Below are positions 26,032 to 34,833 of a DNA stretch of 64,000 nt, piece after piece. This stretch comes from Spirosoma oryzae (lineage in GTDB: Bacteria; Bacteroidota; Bacteroidia; Cytophagales; Spirosomataceae), in assembly GCF_003002825.1 (NCBI RefSeq), contig NZ_PVTE01000001.1:186001-250000 (forward strand), written 5' to 3'. A model generated the notes under the pieces. That model ran no database searches and was not told the DNA's origin. It worked only from the letters and a program-made list of their open reading frames with translations. A program made the translations under genes and the position numbers. Each line of letters starts with the position of its first letter. Within the stretch, counting starts at the first letter, position 1.

Positions 26032-28095
26032 TTAACGGGTGGTTACGAGAAAGTAATATTTGTCTCCGGCCGAGGGTGTGACCGGGAAAGCGAAGTACTC
26101 CGAGCCCTCGAGGTTGAACGCAAAATCGAGGTTCATAACCGAGACGCCGTTCCGCCAAATCTTGACGTTACCGAGGCCCGATACCGGCCCGTAAACCATA
26201 AATCGCCAATCGGCCGTTTTCGGCGGGAAATCGAGATCGTTCGAGCCAACCGGAAACACGTAAGGCCGGTCGGTGCCTTGTACGGTCCAAATATTGCCGA
26301 GGTCCGGCTCGACTCCTCCGCTCTGGTTGGGCGTTCCGGTCGCCGGGTCTCCTCCCCAAAAATGGAGCGCGACGCGGCTCGGGTCGGCGGCTCGGTAGTG
26401 CCATAAACCGGCCGGGATTGCCACGTTATAAAGCTCGGGTTGTACGGTGCACGTCCCGTTAAGGTTGGCGAACTCCTGCGTATTGCTCGCCCGGTATTGA
26501 GCCTCGGCGAGCTCGTCGCCGTCGCCCGGCCGCTCTCCTCCGTAGGTTCCGGCCGGTATCGAGACAATCGCCGGACCGCCGACTCCGGCTCCGCAATTGG
26601 TGCGGGTGTAGGAGGTCGGCCGGGAAATAGCCGCGTTGGGGTAGGGCGTCGAACCGGCAACCCCGCCCGGGATAACCGCGTCGGCGATAAAATCCGGGTC
26701 ACCCTGAACGTTGGGCTTTTCAGTCCTCGGCTTGTAGGGCGTTTTGTCGTCGAGGTAGTATCGTTGGAGCCGGAGCGGTCGCCCCCGGCCGGTTCGTTTG
26801 CCGTTGGCGTCGAGCGTCTGAACGATACCCACGCCCCGCCAGCCCGTCGCCCGGGCGCTCGTGACCGGCGCGGCCGGGAGATCGGAGTAACTCGTCTCGA
26901 GCTCGGTTTGTCGAAAGATGAATGTTCGGCTTACGAGGCCGCTCGCGTCCTCGGCATCAATCAGGCTGTTTGTAACGAGCTCTAACGGAATGTGTCCCTT
27001 ATCGGTAATCAGATAGACCGACTCGGCGAGCATGAGCTCGTCAAAGGTTCGGAGCGTTTGCCGGGCGTTACGCTCGAGCCAACCCGTCGAAATTTGGAGT
27101 TGTCGCTCGCCCTCGAGGTAAACCAGTTTTGCGCTCGAGAAATCGGCCCCGGCTCCGAACGGTCGCTCGACCTCGGCCGAGGTCCGGCTCGTTTTGAGCG
27201 TCTCGAAACCCTCGCCGAGGAGTCGAATCGTGTCCCAACCGCCGAGGCTGTTACAAAACAGGATTTGCCGCTCCTGCCTGCGGTATTGCGTATCGAGCCG
27301 ATAGAGCCGCGTTTCGGAAAGTCGGTATTGGTTGCCGTCTGAGAGCCAAACCTCGTAACTGATAACCGGCTTGCCGAGCGTATCGAGGCCGAGGGCTTTC
27401 GGGCCGACCGGCATACAAACGACCTGATACAAACCGACGCCCGTTAAGCTCCCCCGGTCGAGGACCTCGCTCGTGCCGTCTGCGTAGTTTACCTCGACGC
27501 GCCGGACAACCTGCGCCGGGTTGGGCGTCTGGTTAAGCAGAAAGTAAAGATACTCCTCCGAGCTCGCGCCGACTGTCTTTCCGTCTGGTTGCCACGTCAG
27601 CCACGAGCGCGTAAACCACTGATCGAAAAAGCGGGAGCCCCAACCGGCGAAATCAGCCTCCGAAAGCCCGGCTTTGATAAGCCACTGTTTCGGCCGGGTT
27701 ACGTTGGTGCCGGGAATCAAAACGCCGTTGTTCTGAATCGACTCGGCGAGCTGGAACGGCATCGTTAAGGAGGCAATCACCGAAAGGCCGGTTTGGGCGA
27801 AATCGGGCTTTTGCCGTTCGAGGACCTCGTTAAGGAGTTCATCAATCCGAAAGTAAGCGCCCTCGTAAACGCTCGCCGAGCCGTTGGCGAGCGGTGGTTT
27901 CTCGCTCCCGGGCATCGTTAGCAGTTTGGCGAACGTCGGCGAGAGTGGAAAGCTCGGGATTGAAATGTCGAGGAAATACCGGAGCCCGGTTCGGTCGGCG
28001 AGGCTCGGGTCGGCCGGTTCGATAATGGGCTCGATACGGTTCCGGCTGAGGAGGAGCGGGAGGAAAACAACGTCGGCTTTTAGTGCGTCAATCAT
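26032..28095 (-). CDS. Tail-tip/appendage protein with DUF5977 domain
   Basis: 687 aa. About residues 1-460 are beta-rich structural sequence of unknown fold. Residues 495-549 match the DUF5977 pattern closely: SYTRTNCGAG, SIPAGTYG, an acidic Gly/Asp turn, AEAQYR and ANLNGTC, with the paired end cysteines. The last about 130 residues form another beta module. DUF5977 repeats occur in large Bacteroidota surface and phage proteins, where they probably form stalk or adhesion modules. Long tail-tip protein or receptor-binding component is the best call. Confidence 0.75.
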   Translation of the reverse strand: MIDALKADVVFLPLLLSRNRIEPIIEPADPSLADRTGLRYFLDISIPSFPLSPTFAKLLTMPGSEKPPLANGSASVYEGAYFRIDELLNEVLERQKPDFAQTGLSVIASLTMPFQLAESIQNNGVLIPGTNVTRPKQWLIKAGLSEADFAGWGSRFFDQWFTRSWLTWQPDGKTVGASSEEYLYFLLNQTPNPAQVVRRVEVNYADGTSEVLDRGSLTGVGLYQVVCMPVGPKALGLDTLGKPVISYEVWLSDGNQYRLSETRLYRLDTQYRRQERQILFCNSLGGWDTIRLLGEGFETLKTSRTSAEVERPFGAGADFSSAKLVYLEGERQLQISTGWLERNARQTLRTFDELMLAESVYLITDKGHIPLELVTNSLIDAEDASGLVSRTFIFRQTELETSYSDLPAAPVTSARATGWRGVGIVQTLDANGKRTGRGRPLRLQRYYLDDKTPYKPRTEKPNVQGDPDFIADAVIPGGVAGSTPYPNAAISRPTSYTRTNCGAGVGGPAIVSIPAGTYGGERPGDGDELAEAQYRASNTQEFANLNGTCTVQPELYNVAIPAGLWHYRAADPSRVALHFWGGDPATGTPNQSGGVEPDLGNIWTVQGTDRPYVFPVGSNDLDFPPKTADWRFMVYGPVSGLGNVKIWRNGVSVMNLDFAFNLEGSEYFAFPVTPSAGDKYYFLVTTR

Positions 28096-28100
28096 AGGGG

Positions 28101-28373
28101 TTAGTAAGCGAGCTCGCTTTCGTCTATGTGGTGGGAGATTCGGTAAATACCGTCGCGAACCGGCTCGAGCTCGAAACAGATCGGGAGGTTACGGCGAACG
28201 GCGAGGTAGTTAAACCGCTCCTCGACCTCCGTAGCTCGCTCGGGTGAGTCGAGGGCAATCTCAACAACCGGGAGGCCGCTCTCGAGTCGTTTAAACGTTT
28301 GGTCGAGGAGCTCGAAATAATTAAACCGGAGGGCCGCGAAATCAATCGGCGGGAGGGGAGTCGTAACGGGCAT
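28101..28373 (-). CDS. Small phage tail-region protein
   Basis: 90 aa, acidic, alpha/beta, rich in Glu and Arg (SPERATEVEERFNYLAVRRN). No family recognised. It opens the baseplate unit behind a late element at 28387-28424 and is followed after five bases by the DUF5977 protein. Confidence 0.6.
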   Translation of the reverse strand: MPVTTPLPPIDFAALRFNYFELLDQTFKRLESGLPVVEIALDSPERATEVEERFNYLAVRRNLPICFELEPVRDGIYRISHHIDESELAY

Positions 28374-28386
28374 ATCGCTAAGTTTT

Positions 28387-28424
28387 GCGAAAGCTCGCCC
28401 GGCGACCGGCCTTGGGAAAGGACT
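28387..28424 (-). promoter_or_regulatory. Late regulatory element, baseplate unit
   Basis: Minus-strand AGTCCTTT (28424-28417), 16 bases, then GGGCGAGCTTTCGC (28400-28387), 13 bases before the start at 28373. Confidence 0.6.
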
Positions 28425-28459
28425 GAATTGAAGAGTTTGGCTTAGTAGTAGACAGTTTA

Positions 28460-28518
28460 ATTATTTAATGTAAAACATTAAATAATAATTGTTTTGTATT
28501 AATTTATGACTACGTTTG
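28460..28518 (+). promoter_or_regulatory. Promoter and palindromic operator of the DUF2975/HTH cassette
   Basis: A 12-bp perfect inverted repeat ATTATTTAATGT / ACATTAAATAAT (28460-28471 and 28475-28486) precedes TTG (28489-28491). After 19 bases comes TACGTTTG (28511-28518), a perfect Bacteroidota -7 box. The palindrome is well placed for autoregulation by the HTH protein. Confidence 0.6.
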
Positions 28519-28541
28519 CTCCACACTAAATTACTTGCACC

Positions 28542-29030
28542 ATGAAAATAATAAACGTCCTATTTTGGGGAGTCTCTATTCTTATCGGGCTTGAGTGCCT
28601 GTTATTCACTTATCGGGGTGTATCCATCATTGGAGAGTATTCAGGTGTACTTAGGTGGATGTGGGTATTTAAAATAGCTACATACATGGGCATCGTAGCT
28701 ATTGGCTTCTTAGTATTCAGGATGAAGAAAACGTTTAACAAGCGTGGTTTCCTAGAGTTGACGAGTGTCAAACAACTTCGTTCTGTTGGTCTGCTGGCTC
28801 TTGTCGTTGCCATGCTTAACTCATTTGCCAATGCAGGTATGGACACTTGGCACTACTATAAAAAAGAGGTGAGTTTTCAAGAAGCACAAGGACAATTTAC
28901 CCTGTACCTGTTTGAGCATATATTCGATCATTCACTGATCATCTACGTGCTCGTTCTGTCAATCTTGATGTTGAGCTACTTTGCGCAAAATGCCATCGCA
29001 GTAAAGCGGGAAAACGAAGCGTTTATATGA
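28542..29030 (+). CDS. DUF2975 four-helix membrane protein
   Basis: 162 aa with four hydrophobic helices (about 5-25, 42-64, 82-102, 128-150), the layout of DUF2975 proteins, which are almost always paired with a small YozG-like HTH regulator, as here. Its last four bases overlap the HTH gene (ATGA), implying coupled translation. Such pairs act as membrane protein plus regulator modules of unknown signal. As a plus-strand cassette between late genes it is cargo rather than a virion function. Confidence 0.8.
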   Translation: MKIINVLFWGVSILIGLECLLFTYRGVSIIGEYSGVLRWMWVFKIATYMGIVAIGFLVFRMKKTFNKRGFLELTSVKQLRSVGLLALVVAMLNSFANAGMDTWHYYKKEVSFQEAQGQFTLYLFEHIFDHSLIIYVLVLSILMLSYFAQNAIAVKRENEAFI

Positions 29031-29278
29031 ATGGAGCTATTATTGTGAATTTAGATGTAATGATGGCCCGAAGAAAGATGTCCCTTAACGAGTTGTCTCA
29101 GCGGGTCGGTATATCTAACGTCAATCTATCGGTGCTTAAAACTGGTAAAGCAAAAGGGGTGCGTTTTGACACACTAGCGGCTATCTGTAAGGTGTTGCAA
29201 TGTCAACCAGGTGACATATTGGAATATGCAGATACTACGTCAGAGGAGGAGATTCCTCTCTTAGTTGAGAATGACTAA
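29027..29278 (+). CDS. YozG-type XRE helix-turn-helix regulator
   Basis: 83 aa. A Cro/CI-type HTH spans about residues 12-65 (MSLNELSQRVGISNVNLSVLKTG recognition region; CQPGDILEY closing motif, characteristic of the YozG subgroup). A short acidic tail follows. It is the cognate regulator for the DUF2975 protein encoded by the overlapping upstream gene and probably binds the palindrome at 28460-28486. Confidence 0.88.
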   Translation: MNGAIIVNLDVMMARRKMSLNELSQRVGISNVNLSVLKTGKAKGVRFDTLAAICKVLQCQPGDILEYADTTSEEEIPLLVEND

Positions 29279-29325
29279 AAGTAATGAGCCTCAACCGATC
29301 TGGTTGAGGCTCATTACTTTTAGTC
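29273..29325. terminator. Bidirectional terminator with 24-bp perfect stem
   Basis: GACTAAAAGTAATGAG... (29273-29296) pairs perfectly with 29302-29325 around a five-base loop, with A/T tracts at both ends. It serves both the HTH gene and the convergent 29324-29563 gene. Confidence 0.85.
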
Positions 29326-29563
29326 ATTTATACTTTTTGCGGGTTAGGTAAGGATTTTCCCGGAGGTAGTTCTCGACCTCCTTTTTAGCCAGAAAGCGAC
29401 GGGTTTTCTCGGGCTTGAGCACGACTAAATTTTGGTAAACCGAGAGCCGTACGAGGCCGGTCTTAACGAGCGCCGTTCTAGGATTTGAGAACAGATAGCG
29501 GATAAAAACAAGCGGCCCGGCGAGTAACCAGACGGCCCAAAACAGGAGTTTACGGCGTAGCAT
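29324..29563 (-). CDS. Small membrane protein in the tail module
   Basis: 79 aa. One N-terminal hydrophobic helix (about 6-25, LFWAVWLLAGPLVFIRYLF) and a basic C-terminus (RRFLAKKEVENYLRENPYL). No family known. A decayed homologue with an in-frame stop lies outside the prophage at 46612-46853, so the gene belongs to a wider phage family. It starts nine bases after the previous gene's stop. Confidence 0.65.
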   Translation of the reverse strand: MLRRKLLFWAVWLLAGPLVFIRYLFSNPRTALVKTGLVRLSVYQNLVVLKPEKTRRFLAKKEVENYLRENPYLTRKKYK

Positions 29564-29572
29564 AGTGGTAAG

Positions 29573-30037
29573 TTACGAGTAAATAACGGGATTGATTGGC
29601 AACGCAAACCGGACCTTTGCCTCGTAGCCGTAACAGGCATCGGCAACGAGCCACGAGACCGGCTCGAGCATCAGCGACCGGCCCTCCTCGAAAAGGATTT
29701 GTTCGCCGTCATTGGCCCGGAGCTGTTTGTAAATCTCGGTTGCGAGCCGCTCGGCCTCGTCGTACGTCGCGTCCTCGTCGGCATAGTTGCCGAGCCCGGA
29801 GCAATAACAAAAAACGTAGAACGTAACGTCGAACCAGCCGAGCGTTTGTTCGGCTCCGTTGTCGCTTAAGCGGCATTTCGGCCGGAGGCAAAAGACGCCC
29901 GGGTAAACGTCCTCCGAGCGACTGTCGGCGAGAAACCGTTCCATTCGGTCGCCGTCCGACAATACGGCGTAATTGATGCCGGGAACGGTTTTCGCGAGCG
30001 GGATAAAATAGTCTTTAAACTGCTTGGTTACGTTCAT
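29573..30037 (-). CDS. Tail-completion-like phage protein
   Basis: 154 aa, alpha/beta, with a central beta-rich region (GWFDVTFYVFCYC) followed by a helix (ERLATEIYKQLR) and a terminal strand (EAKVRFALPINPVIYS). Size, position and beta-helix-beta plan resemble tail-terminator proteins, but this is structural intuition. The terminal segment is preserved in the remnant at 46863-46990. It overlaps the preceding gene by four bases. Confidence 0.55.
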   Translation of the reverse strand: MNVTKQFKDYFIPLAKTVPGINYAVLSDGDRMERFLADSRSEDVYPGVFCLRPKCRLSDNGAEQTLGWFDVTFYVFCYCSGLGNYADEDATYDEAERLATEIYKQLRANDGEQILFEEGRSLMLEPVSWLVADACYGYEAKVRFALPINPVIYS

Positions 30038-30879
30038 TGGTTGGCGGCTTTATTACGTTCGTATTCGGCGAGTAGGTCCTTACGGTGCTCCTCGAGATAG
30101 AGTAGAACCTCGTGCACGTTAGCCGCTTTGGTGCCGCTCATGTTGCCGAAAATATGCTTTTCGGCCAGTAGGTGCGCGTTCTTAACGAGGCCCTGCGCCG
30201 GGTACTCCTCGGGCTCGCCGTCGCCGTCGCCGAAAATGGCATATTGGCCGAGGAGCGTTTTCATATTTCCGGCGAAAAACAGCAGGACCGCGAGCTTATC
30301 GGCCTCGGCGAGTTCGTTAACGAGAGCCGCTCGCTCGCGGGCGATATACTCGTTATAGAGCTCGCGCTCGTCGCCGTTCCAATCGGCCGGCCGATTGCCG
30401 GGAGCGGCCGGTCGGCATAGCGTCGCAACCAATAAATTAAGCCGCTCGTTACCGGGTACGAGTTGCCGGATATAGGCGAGAAAATGGATATACGCGTCGG
30501 TGAGCTCGCCGAAACTCATCGTTAAGAAACCCGTCTCCGGGAGGAGGTAATCGACGCCGTTAACGGAGATCGAGCCGAACGGCCGCTCGTGAATCGGCTC
30601 CGATTCCATCCAGCCGAGGAGCCGGTAAAGGTCGCGCAAAACGATAGCGTTGGCGGTCCGGGCTTTCTTGCCGACTTGGTTTCCGAAATGCTTTCGCATG
30701 AGGAGTTTCCAAACGCGTGGTTTGGCGTTCAACGCGAGCCGGATTATCTCGAGGTAGCTATCGCCGGTCGCCGGAGTGAAATAAACCAGTTGGAGGAGTT
30801 GGGCCAACCGTTCGGGAGGAACGTCGGCCCAACGCTCGGGCAACTGGTACGCGGTATTGTCGAGGTGAATCGTTCGCAT
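30034..30879 (-). CDS. Phage tail-assembly protein of unknown family
   Basis: 281 aa, mostly helical. It opens MRTIHLDNTAYQLPERWADVPPERLAQLL, a pattern seen in Bacteroidota phage proteins that look like tail-assembly chaperones, and has an acidic internal linker (GDGDGEPEEY near 219-228). Its position before the tail-completion-like gene supports a tail-assembly role. No catalytic motif is visible. Confidence 0.55.
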   Translation of the reverse strand: MRTIHLDNTAYQLPERWADVPPERLAQLLQLVYFTPATGDSYLEIIRLALNAKPRVWKLLMRKHFGNQVGKKARTANAIVLRDLYRLLGWMESEPIHERPFGSISVNGVDYLLPETGFLTMSFGELTDAYIHFLAYIRQLVPGNERLNLLVATLCRPAAPGNRPADWNGDERELYNEYIARERAALVNELAEADKLAVLLFFAGNMKTLLGQYAIFGDGDGEPEEYPAQGLVKNAHLLAEKHIFGNMSGTKAANVHEVLLYLEEHRKDLLAEYERNKAANQ

Positions 30880-30888
30880 TGCTCCGGC

Positions 30889-31158
30889 TTAGATGCTGTC
30901 GAGGGCTTTCTTTTGGGCGAGCGCCTTAAAATCGACGGTTAGTTGAGCGATAACGGCCGCGACAATCCCCTCGATTAACGAGCTCGTCTCGGCGACGGTC
31001 TTAAGGAACGCCGGGAGCTCGATTCCCTGAGCCTCGAGGCCCATTAGAAAGGCCGAGAAAAGCCCGAGGATAACTCCGGCGTTCCGAATCAGTGAGAACA
31101 GTTTCGGCGTCGGAGCCGAGAATCGCTCGAGGAGCGAAAGGTCGTTTTGGTTGTGCAT
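30889..31158 (-). CDS. Holin-like membrane protein
   Basis: 89 aa. A short charged N-terminus, a hydrophobic helix at about 22-42 (SLIRNAGVILGLFSAFLMG), a second at about 62-80 (SLIEGIVAAVIAQLTV) and a basic C-terminus: small size, two helices and charged tail, as in class II holins. It lies next to a secreted CHAP hydrolase. It would permeabilise the inner membrane at lysis; a membrane role in the virion cannot be excluded because the neighbours are structural. Confidence 0.65.
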   Translation of the reverse strand: MHNQNDLSLLERFSAPTPKLFSLIRNAGVILGLFSAFLMGLEAQGIELPAFLKTVAETSSLIEGIVAAVIAQLTVDFKALAQKKALDSI

Positions 31159-31161
31159 TGT

Positions 31162-31818
31162 CTACTGTTTAAAGTGGTCCGTCATTACGGTTTGCAGCGT
31201 TGGGCTAATCCAGTTCGCAATGAGCTTTATATCCGAGACGCGTCGCCGGTTGATGTAGCAGCCGCCCCGGGTGCCTTTCCCCCCGGTGGTGTTGAAACCG
31301 AGTAATAAAACATACTCGGCGTCCGGGTCGAATCGGTCCTGAGCGAGGCCCTCGATATGGCTCCCGAAAATCGAAACGGCGTCCATTCGTTGCGGTGCGA
31401 TTCCGCTCCGTTGGTTGCCTCGTCGGTTGCGTCGGTAGATTATCCGCTTACTGTCCGAAAAGTAGCTCGAAACCATTCCAGCCGCCCGGACCGGAATCCA
31501 TAGGCCGTTTACGCGGTGGCAGTAGTTGAAACCCGAGGCACAATAGAACGCCCGGTCGGGCAAGCCGTTATACTTGTTGATTTTGGAAATCCACGGCGCA
31601 TCATTGTGGTTAGTACGCTCAGTTTTGCCGACATAACTCGCGGCCGTGTCGTAAATGGCTTGCCGGAGGATTGTCTCGTCAAACGAGATCGGCCGGGCCG
31701 GAGCCGGTTTATCTCGTTTGACCGGGTCACGCCTGACGGATTGCGCTACGGCTTGACTAAATGCGATAGAGCCGAGTGTAAGAGAAATAACGAGATGAAA
31801 ACAACGGTTAAAACGCAT
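31162..31818 (-). CDS. Secreted CHAP/NlpC-like peptidoglycan amidase or peptidase
   Basis: 218 aa. Signal peptide ending AVAQS (about residue 27), so exported by Sec. Cysteine-hydrolase signature: ASYVGKTE helix start (60-67), FYCASGFNYCH with likely nucleophile Cys93, and SIFGSHIEG with His154, followed by an LLGFNTTGG loop. This is the CHAP-type architecture of small Bacteroidota phage hydrolases. The own signal peptide distinguishes it from the endolysin at 36.3 kb. Its start overlaps the upstream membrane-protein gene by 73 bases. Confidence 0.75.
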   Translation of the reverse strand: MRFNRCFHLVISLTLGSIAFSQAVAQSVRRDPVKRDKPAPARPISFDETILRQAIYDTAASYVGKTERTNHNDAPWISKINKYNGLPDRAFYCASGFNYCHRVNGLWIPVRAAGMVSSYFSDSKRIIYRRNRRGNQRSGIAPQRMDAVSIFGSHIEGLAQDRFDPDAEYVLLLGFNTTGGKGTRGGCYINRRRVSDIKLIANWISPTLQTVMTDHFKQ

Positions 31819-32561
31819 CGCTGAAAAGGGGTTAATTCTTCGTGAAACTCGGTAAACAGACTCTTACGGTTTTTGCCGAACGGGAGCACGTAAAGCAGAA
31901 TAAAGGGCGCGAAAATCGCCAGTTTCGCCAGCGCGAGCGGGAGGTCGAAAAACTCGACAAACTTCTCGAGGTAAAACTTTTGGATGCTCGTCGCGTCGTA
32001 GGGTTGCGTTTGGAGCTCGGCCGGTAGGTCCTTGTTCTTCTCGGTTAACGCGGCTCCCGAGGAGAAAAACAGCCCGTAAGAGACGTACAGAATCAGCGAG
32101 AGAAAGCCGATTTGCAGCGCGAGAACGAATCGGCTCGAGCTCGTCGCTTTGGCCGGTTTGGGCTCGGCTTGCTCGAGCTCTTTCGGAATCTCGAGGCCGA
32201 GCTCCTGAGCGAGGGCGAGCGCGTTCGCGTCGGCCTCGAGCGCCCAACGGATATAGGTCTTTTTCGAGGGCTCGTCGGTCTCGCTCGCGGCCGTCGCCCG
32301 GAAGTTTTTAGCCTCCTCCCGGTAGGCGTTGTATTGTGCGAGCTTACGCTCGTACTCGGCCTCCTGAGCGGCCCGGCGTTTGTCCTCGAGCTCGGTTCGC
32401 TTTTTGGCGAGAGCCTCGGTCTCGCGCTCGAGCTCGGCCTCCTCCGAGTCGTACTCGCTCGCGACGGTCTCGGCGACGGCCTCCGGCTCGGGCTCATTCT
32501 TTACGATTTTCATAGGAGCCCGGCGCGGGTCCTGAGCGTGTCGATTGTGTTGCATAGTCAT
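31746..32561 (-). CDS. Phage membrane protein with coiled-coil N-terminus
   Basis: 271 aa. Residues 1-135 are charged and helical, with an Ala/Glu/Lys-rich coiled coil (about 35-85). Then come three hydrophobic segments (about 145-170, 208-226, 245-265). No family recognised. Inserted between the connector-like protein and the CHAP hydrolase, it could position lysis or injection machinery in the inner membrane; speculative. Its 3' end overlaps the CHAP gene by 73 bases. Confidence 0.6.
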   Translation of the reverse strand: MTMQHNRHAQDPRRAPMKIVKNEPEPEAVAETVASEYDSEEAELERETEALAKKRTELEDKRRAAQEAEYERKLAQYNAYREEAKNFRATAASETDEPSKKTYIRWALEADANALALAQELGLEIPKELEQAEPKPAKATSSSRFVLALQIGFLSLILYVSYGLFFSSGAALTEKNKDLPAELQTQPYDATSIQKFYLEKFVEFFDLPLALAKLAIFAPFILLYVLPFGKNRKSLFTEFHEELTPFQRCVLTVVFISLFLLHSALSHLVKP

Positions 32562-32578
32562 TGCGTTGTTTACTGGTT

Positions 32579-33562
32579 TTAAAGGATTATTAAGTCGGAG
32601 TTGGTGAAATCGGGCTCGGCCTGCGGGTCGCTCTGGTTGGCCGCGTAGTAGCCCGGGAAAAGGCTCGGGCTCGCCGTTTTGTCGAGGTAGTTTTTCGCCC
32701 GGGCGAGGTAGGTCGAGGCATCGGCGAGGAACTGTCGCCGGAGGCTGTCCCGGGTTCCGGCTCCGGGCGCGACCTGTTCAATCGTGCCGTCTTTGGAGCG
32801 TTGCTCGGAGATGCCGCTCGGCGAGACGTTAAGCGGGAGGTACGGGAGGGCCTCGAAAATTGCCGCGTGAGCGAGCGCCGGGAGGAGCTCGTTAAGGAGA
32901 GCTTTCTCGGCAACGGTGAGCGTTAACGGGAGGCCGCTCGGGTCTCGGTATTTAGCTTTCAGATCGGCGAAAACCGAATCGCCCAGGAGGGGTAATAGAT
33001 AGAGCGTCTCGGCCCGTTCGACGTAGGTTACGAGGCCGGAGAAAAAGCGGGTGTTTTTGCCCATACTCGGCACGTACCGAGCGAGCTCCCACGCCGAGCG
33101 GATAAAGACGCGGTTCCGCTCTTTGTAAGCCTCGGAGCCGGTCCAACTCGCCGGGCGAATCCGCTCGAGCTCGCCGAAAAAATCCTCGAGGCTCCGGTCA
33201 ACCATCGCGAGATTAGCCTCGCGGGAGTCGAGGTATTCCCATTTTGTAACCGGCGTCGTGTTGTTGGGGTTGGCCTTTGTCATACCCAAATCGCCAACCC
33301 GTAGTTTGAGGTGCGGGAACGCCAGATCGTAAGCGTACCAACTTACGCAAGCCTGAGCGAGCTCGAGGAGCTCGGCCTCGGCTCCGGCTCCGACCGGGAG
33401 GTTGGCGAGGTCCTCGAGGTGTTCGAGGAGATCGGCTCCGACCTCCCGGCGAAACCAACGGAGACCGCTCTTAACGAACGGCTCGACGGTCGCCAAACTA
33501 AGTTTTGCCTGTACTGCGCCGAGCTCGCGCTTGAGGGTTTCGACGGTAACGAGTTCGACCAT
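32579..33562 (-). CDS. Head-tail connector-region protein (DUF6712-like)
   Basis: 327 aa, largely helical. It begins with a short beta segment followed by LVTVETLKRELGAVQAKL and continues with several amphipathic helices. It lies directly after the portal gene (stop and start abut), the expected place for a connector or adaptor, although its length is greater than typical adaptors. General appearance recalls DUF6712 proteins of Bacteroidota phages; I cannot verify this. Confidence 0.6.
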   Translation of the reverse strand: MVELVTVETLKRELGAVQAKLSLATVEPFVKSGLRWFRREVGADLLEHLEDLANLPVGAGAEAELLELAQACVSWYAYDLAFPHLKLRVGDLGMTKANPNNTTPVTKWEYLDSREANLAMVDRSLEDFFGELERIRPASWTGSEAYKERNRVFIRSAWELARYVPSMGKNTRFFSGLVTYVERAETLYLLPLLGDSVFADLKAKYRDPSGLPLTLTVAEKALLNELLPALAHAAIFEALPYLPLNVSPSGISEQRSKDGTIEQVAPGAGTRDSLRRQFLADASTYLARAKNYLDKTASPSLFPGYYAANQSDPQAEPDFTNSDLIIL

Positions 33563-34831
33563 TTAGTTTTGATTGACAACGGCCGCTTTCCCGTTGGGGT
33601 TAGCGTCGAGGGTGGTTAATTGAACGCCGGTAAAGGCCGGAATTACGTCGGTGTAGCCCATCAGCCGGAGCGCGTGAACGACCGGCGTTAGTACTATCTG
33701 ACGGTGTACGGGTGTGCGGAAATGTTGCTGATAGTCGGCAACGACGCGAATCTGAGCGCCGGAATCGCCGGATTTCGAGCCGGGCGTTACCCCGCCGAGG
33801 ACCGGCAAAATGCCGACGCCGTTCGTAATGCTTACGTTTGCCATCTCCCAGACTTTCGAGTAAGCGTCGTCGCTCATTTCGTTCTTCAGCGAAACCACGT
33901 CGATACTGTCGAGGGCTTTCCCATCCTCGCCCCGGAGGTAGCGCGTTAAGAGGCTCTTGTTAACGTTATCGACGCCGGAAAGCCATTGCTTAAGGTTCTC
34001 GCCGAACGCGGCCCATTTCCCGGCGACGGCTTTCGCGTCGAGCTCCTTACTCCCGTCCTTATCGAAGTAGTCTCGCGGCATCTTGATTAAGTATTTCAAG
34101 TTGTAGCCGTTCTTAATGCCGCTCTTGTGAAAAAGCGGGATAAGGTTCGCGAGCTCAATCCAATCTTTCGAGAGCCACCACGAGGGGAAATCGTACCACG
34201 GATTCCCGGGAATGTGCTCCCGGCAATGGAGGATAGAGACAACGTTCGCTTTCGGGTCGCGCCGGTTAAAGGCCGGAATCGAGATGCTGTCGGAATCGTT
34301 AAAGGAGGTCCGGTCGCCGAAATTCGGGTTAAGGAAATACTCGCTTACGGCCTGTCCTTTGGTCGGTCGGCCGATACGGGTCGCGAACGAATCGGAGGTC
34401 TCGAGAATCGGCATACCGCCGACCGTAAACGAGAACCGGGTAAACGGGTTGGCGTTATGTACGCGCTCGTTAATCGCTGCAATAATGTAATCCTGCAATT
34501 CGGTCTCGAACTGCCAGTCGATAAGCTGACTGTCGATATACGGCTCGAGTTGCTGTTTACCGTCTGCGATAACCCGTTTAAAGAAGCCGAGCCCGGAGCC
34601 GTAAATCATATCGCGTTGAGCCTCGAGGAGGGGCTTAACCTGATTGTTTTGCTCCTTAAGCCGGTTCATCTCGTTTGGCTTGTTGTCGTTAGCCCCCCAA
34701 AAAACGTGTTTGTTGGAGCCTCCGGCGACGGCCGAAACGCCGAACGATTGGTCGCGTGAGTTGGTCAGTTGTACGACCGCCCCGTAGTTTTTGCTTTCGA
34801 TAACGAAAGCCTCGTCGTTTATCCAATTCAT
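33563..34831 (-). CDS. Portal protein
   Basis: 422 aa. The N-terminal part has NDNKPNEMNRLKEQN (about 49-63), a typical start-of-portal region, followed by IYGSGLGFFKR (about 76-86). A long alpha/beta body carries DYIIAAINERVHNANP and a long C-terminal helical stretch (KSLLTRYLRGEDGK, then SKVWEMANVSITNGVGILPVLGG). The portal ring sits at the capsid vertex and is the DNA conduit and terminase docking site. In this prophage it is separated from the terminase and capsid genes by the whole tail module. Confidence 0.8.
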   Translation of the reverse strand: MNWINDEAFVIESKNYGAVVQLTNSRDQSFGVSAVAGGSNKHVFWGANDNKPNEMNRLKEQNNQVKPLLEAQRDMIYGSGLGFFKRVIADGKQQLEPYIDSQLIDWQFETELQDYIIAAINERVHNANPFTRFSFTVGGMPILETSDSFATRIGRPTKGQAVSEYFLNPNFGDRTSFNDSDSISIPAFNRRDPKANVVSILHCREHIPGNPWYDFPSWWLSKDWIELANLIPLFHKSGIKNGYNLKYLIKMPRDYFDKDGSKELDAKAVAGKWAAFGENLKQWLSGVDNVNKSLLTRYLRGEDGKALDSIDVVSLKNEMSDDAYSKVWEMANVSITNGVGILPVLGGVTPGSKSGDSGAQIRVVADYQQHFRTPVHRQIVLTPVVHALRLMGYTDVIPAFTGVQLTTLDANPNGKAAVVNQN

Positions 34832-34833
34832 AC

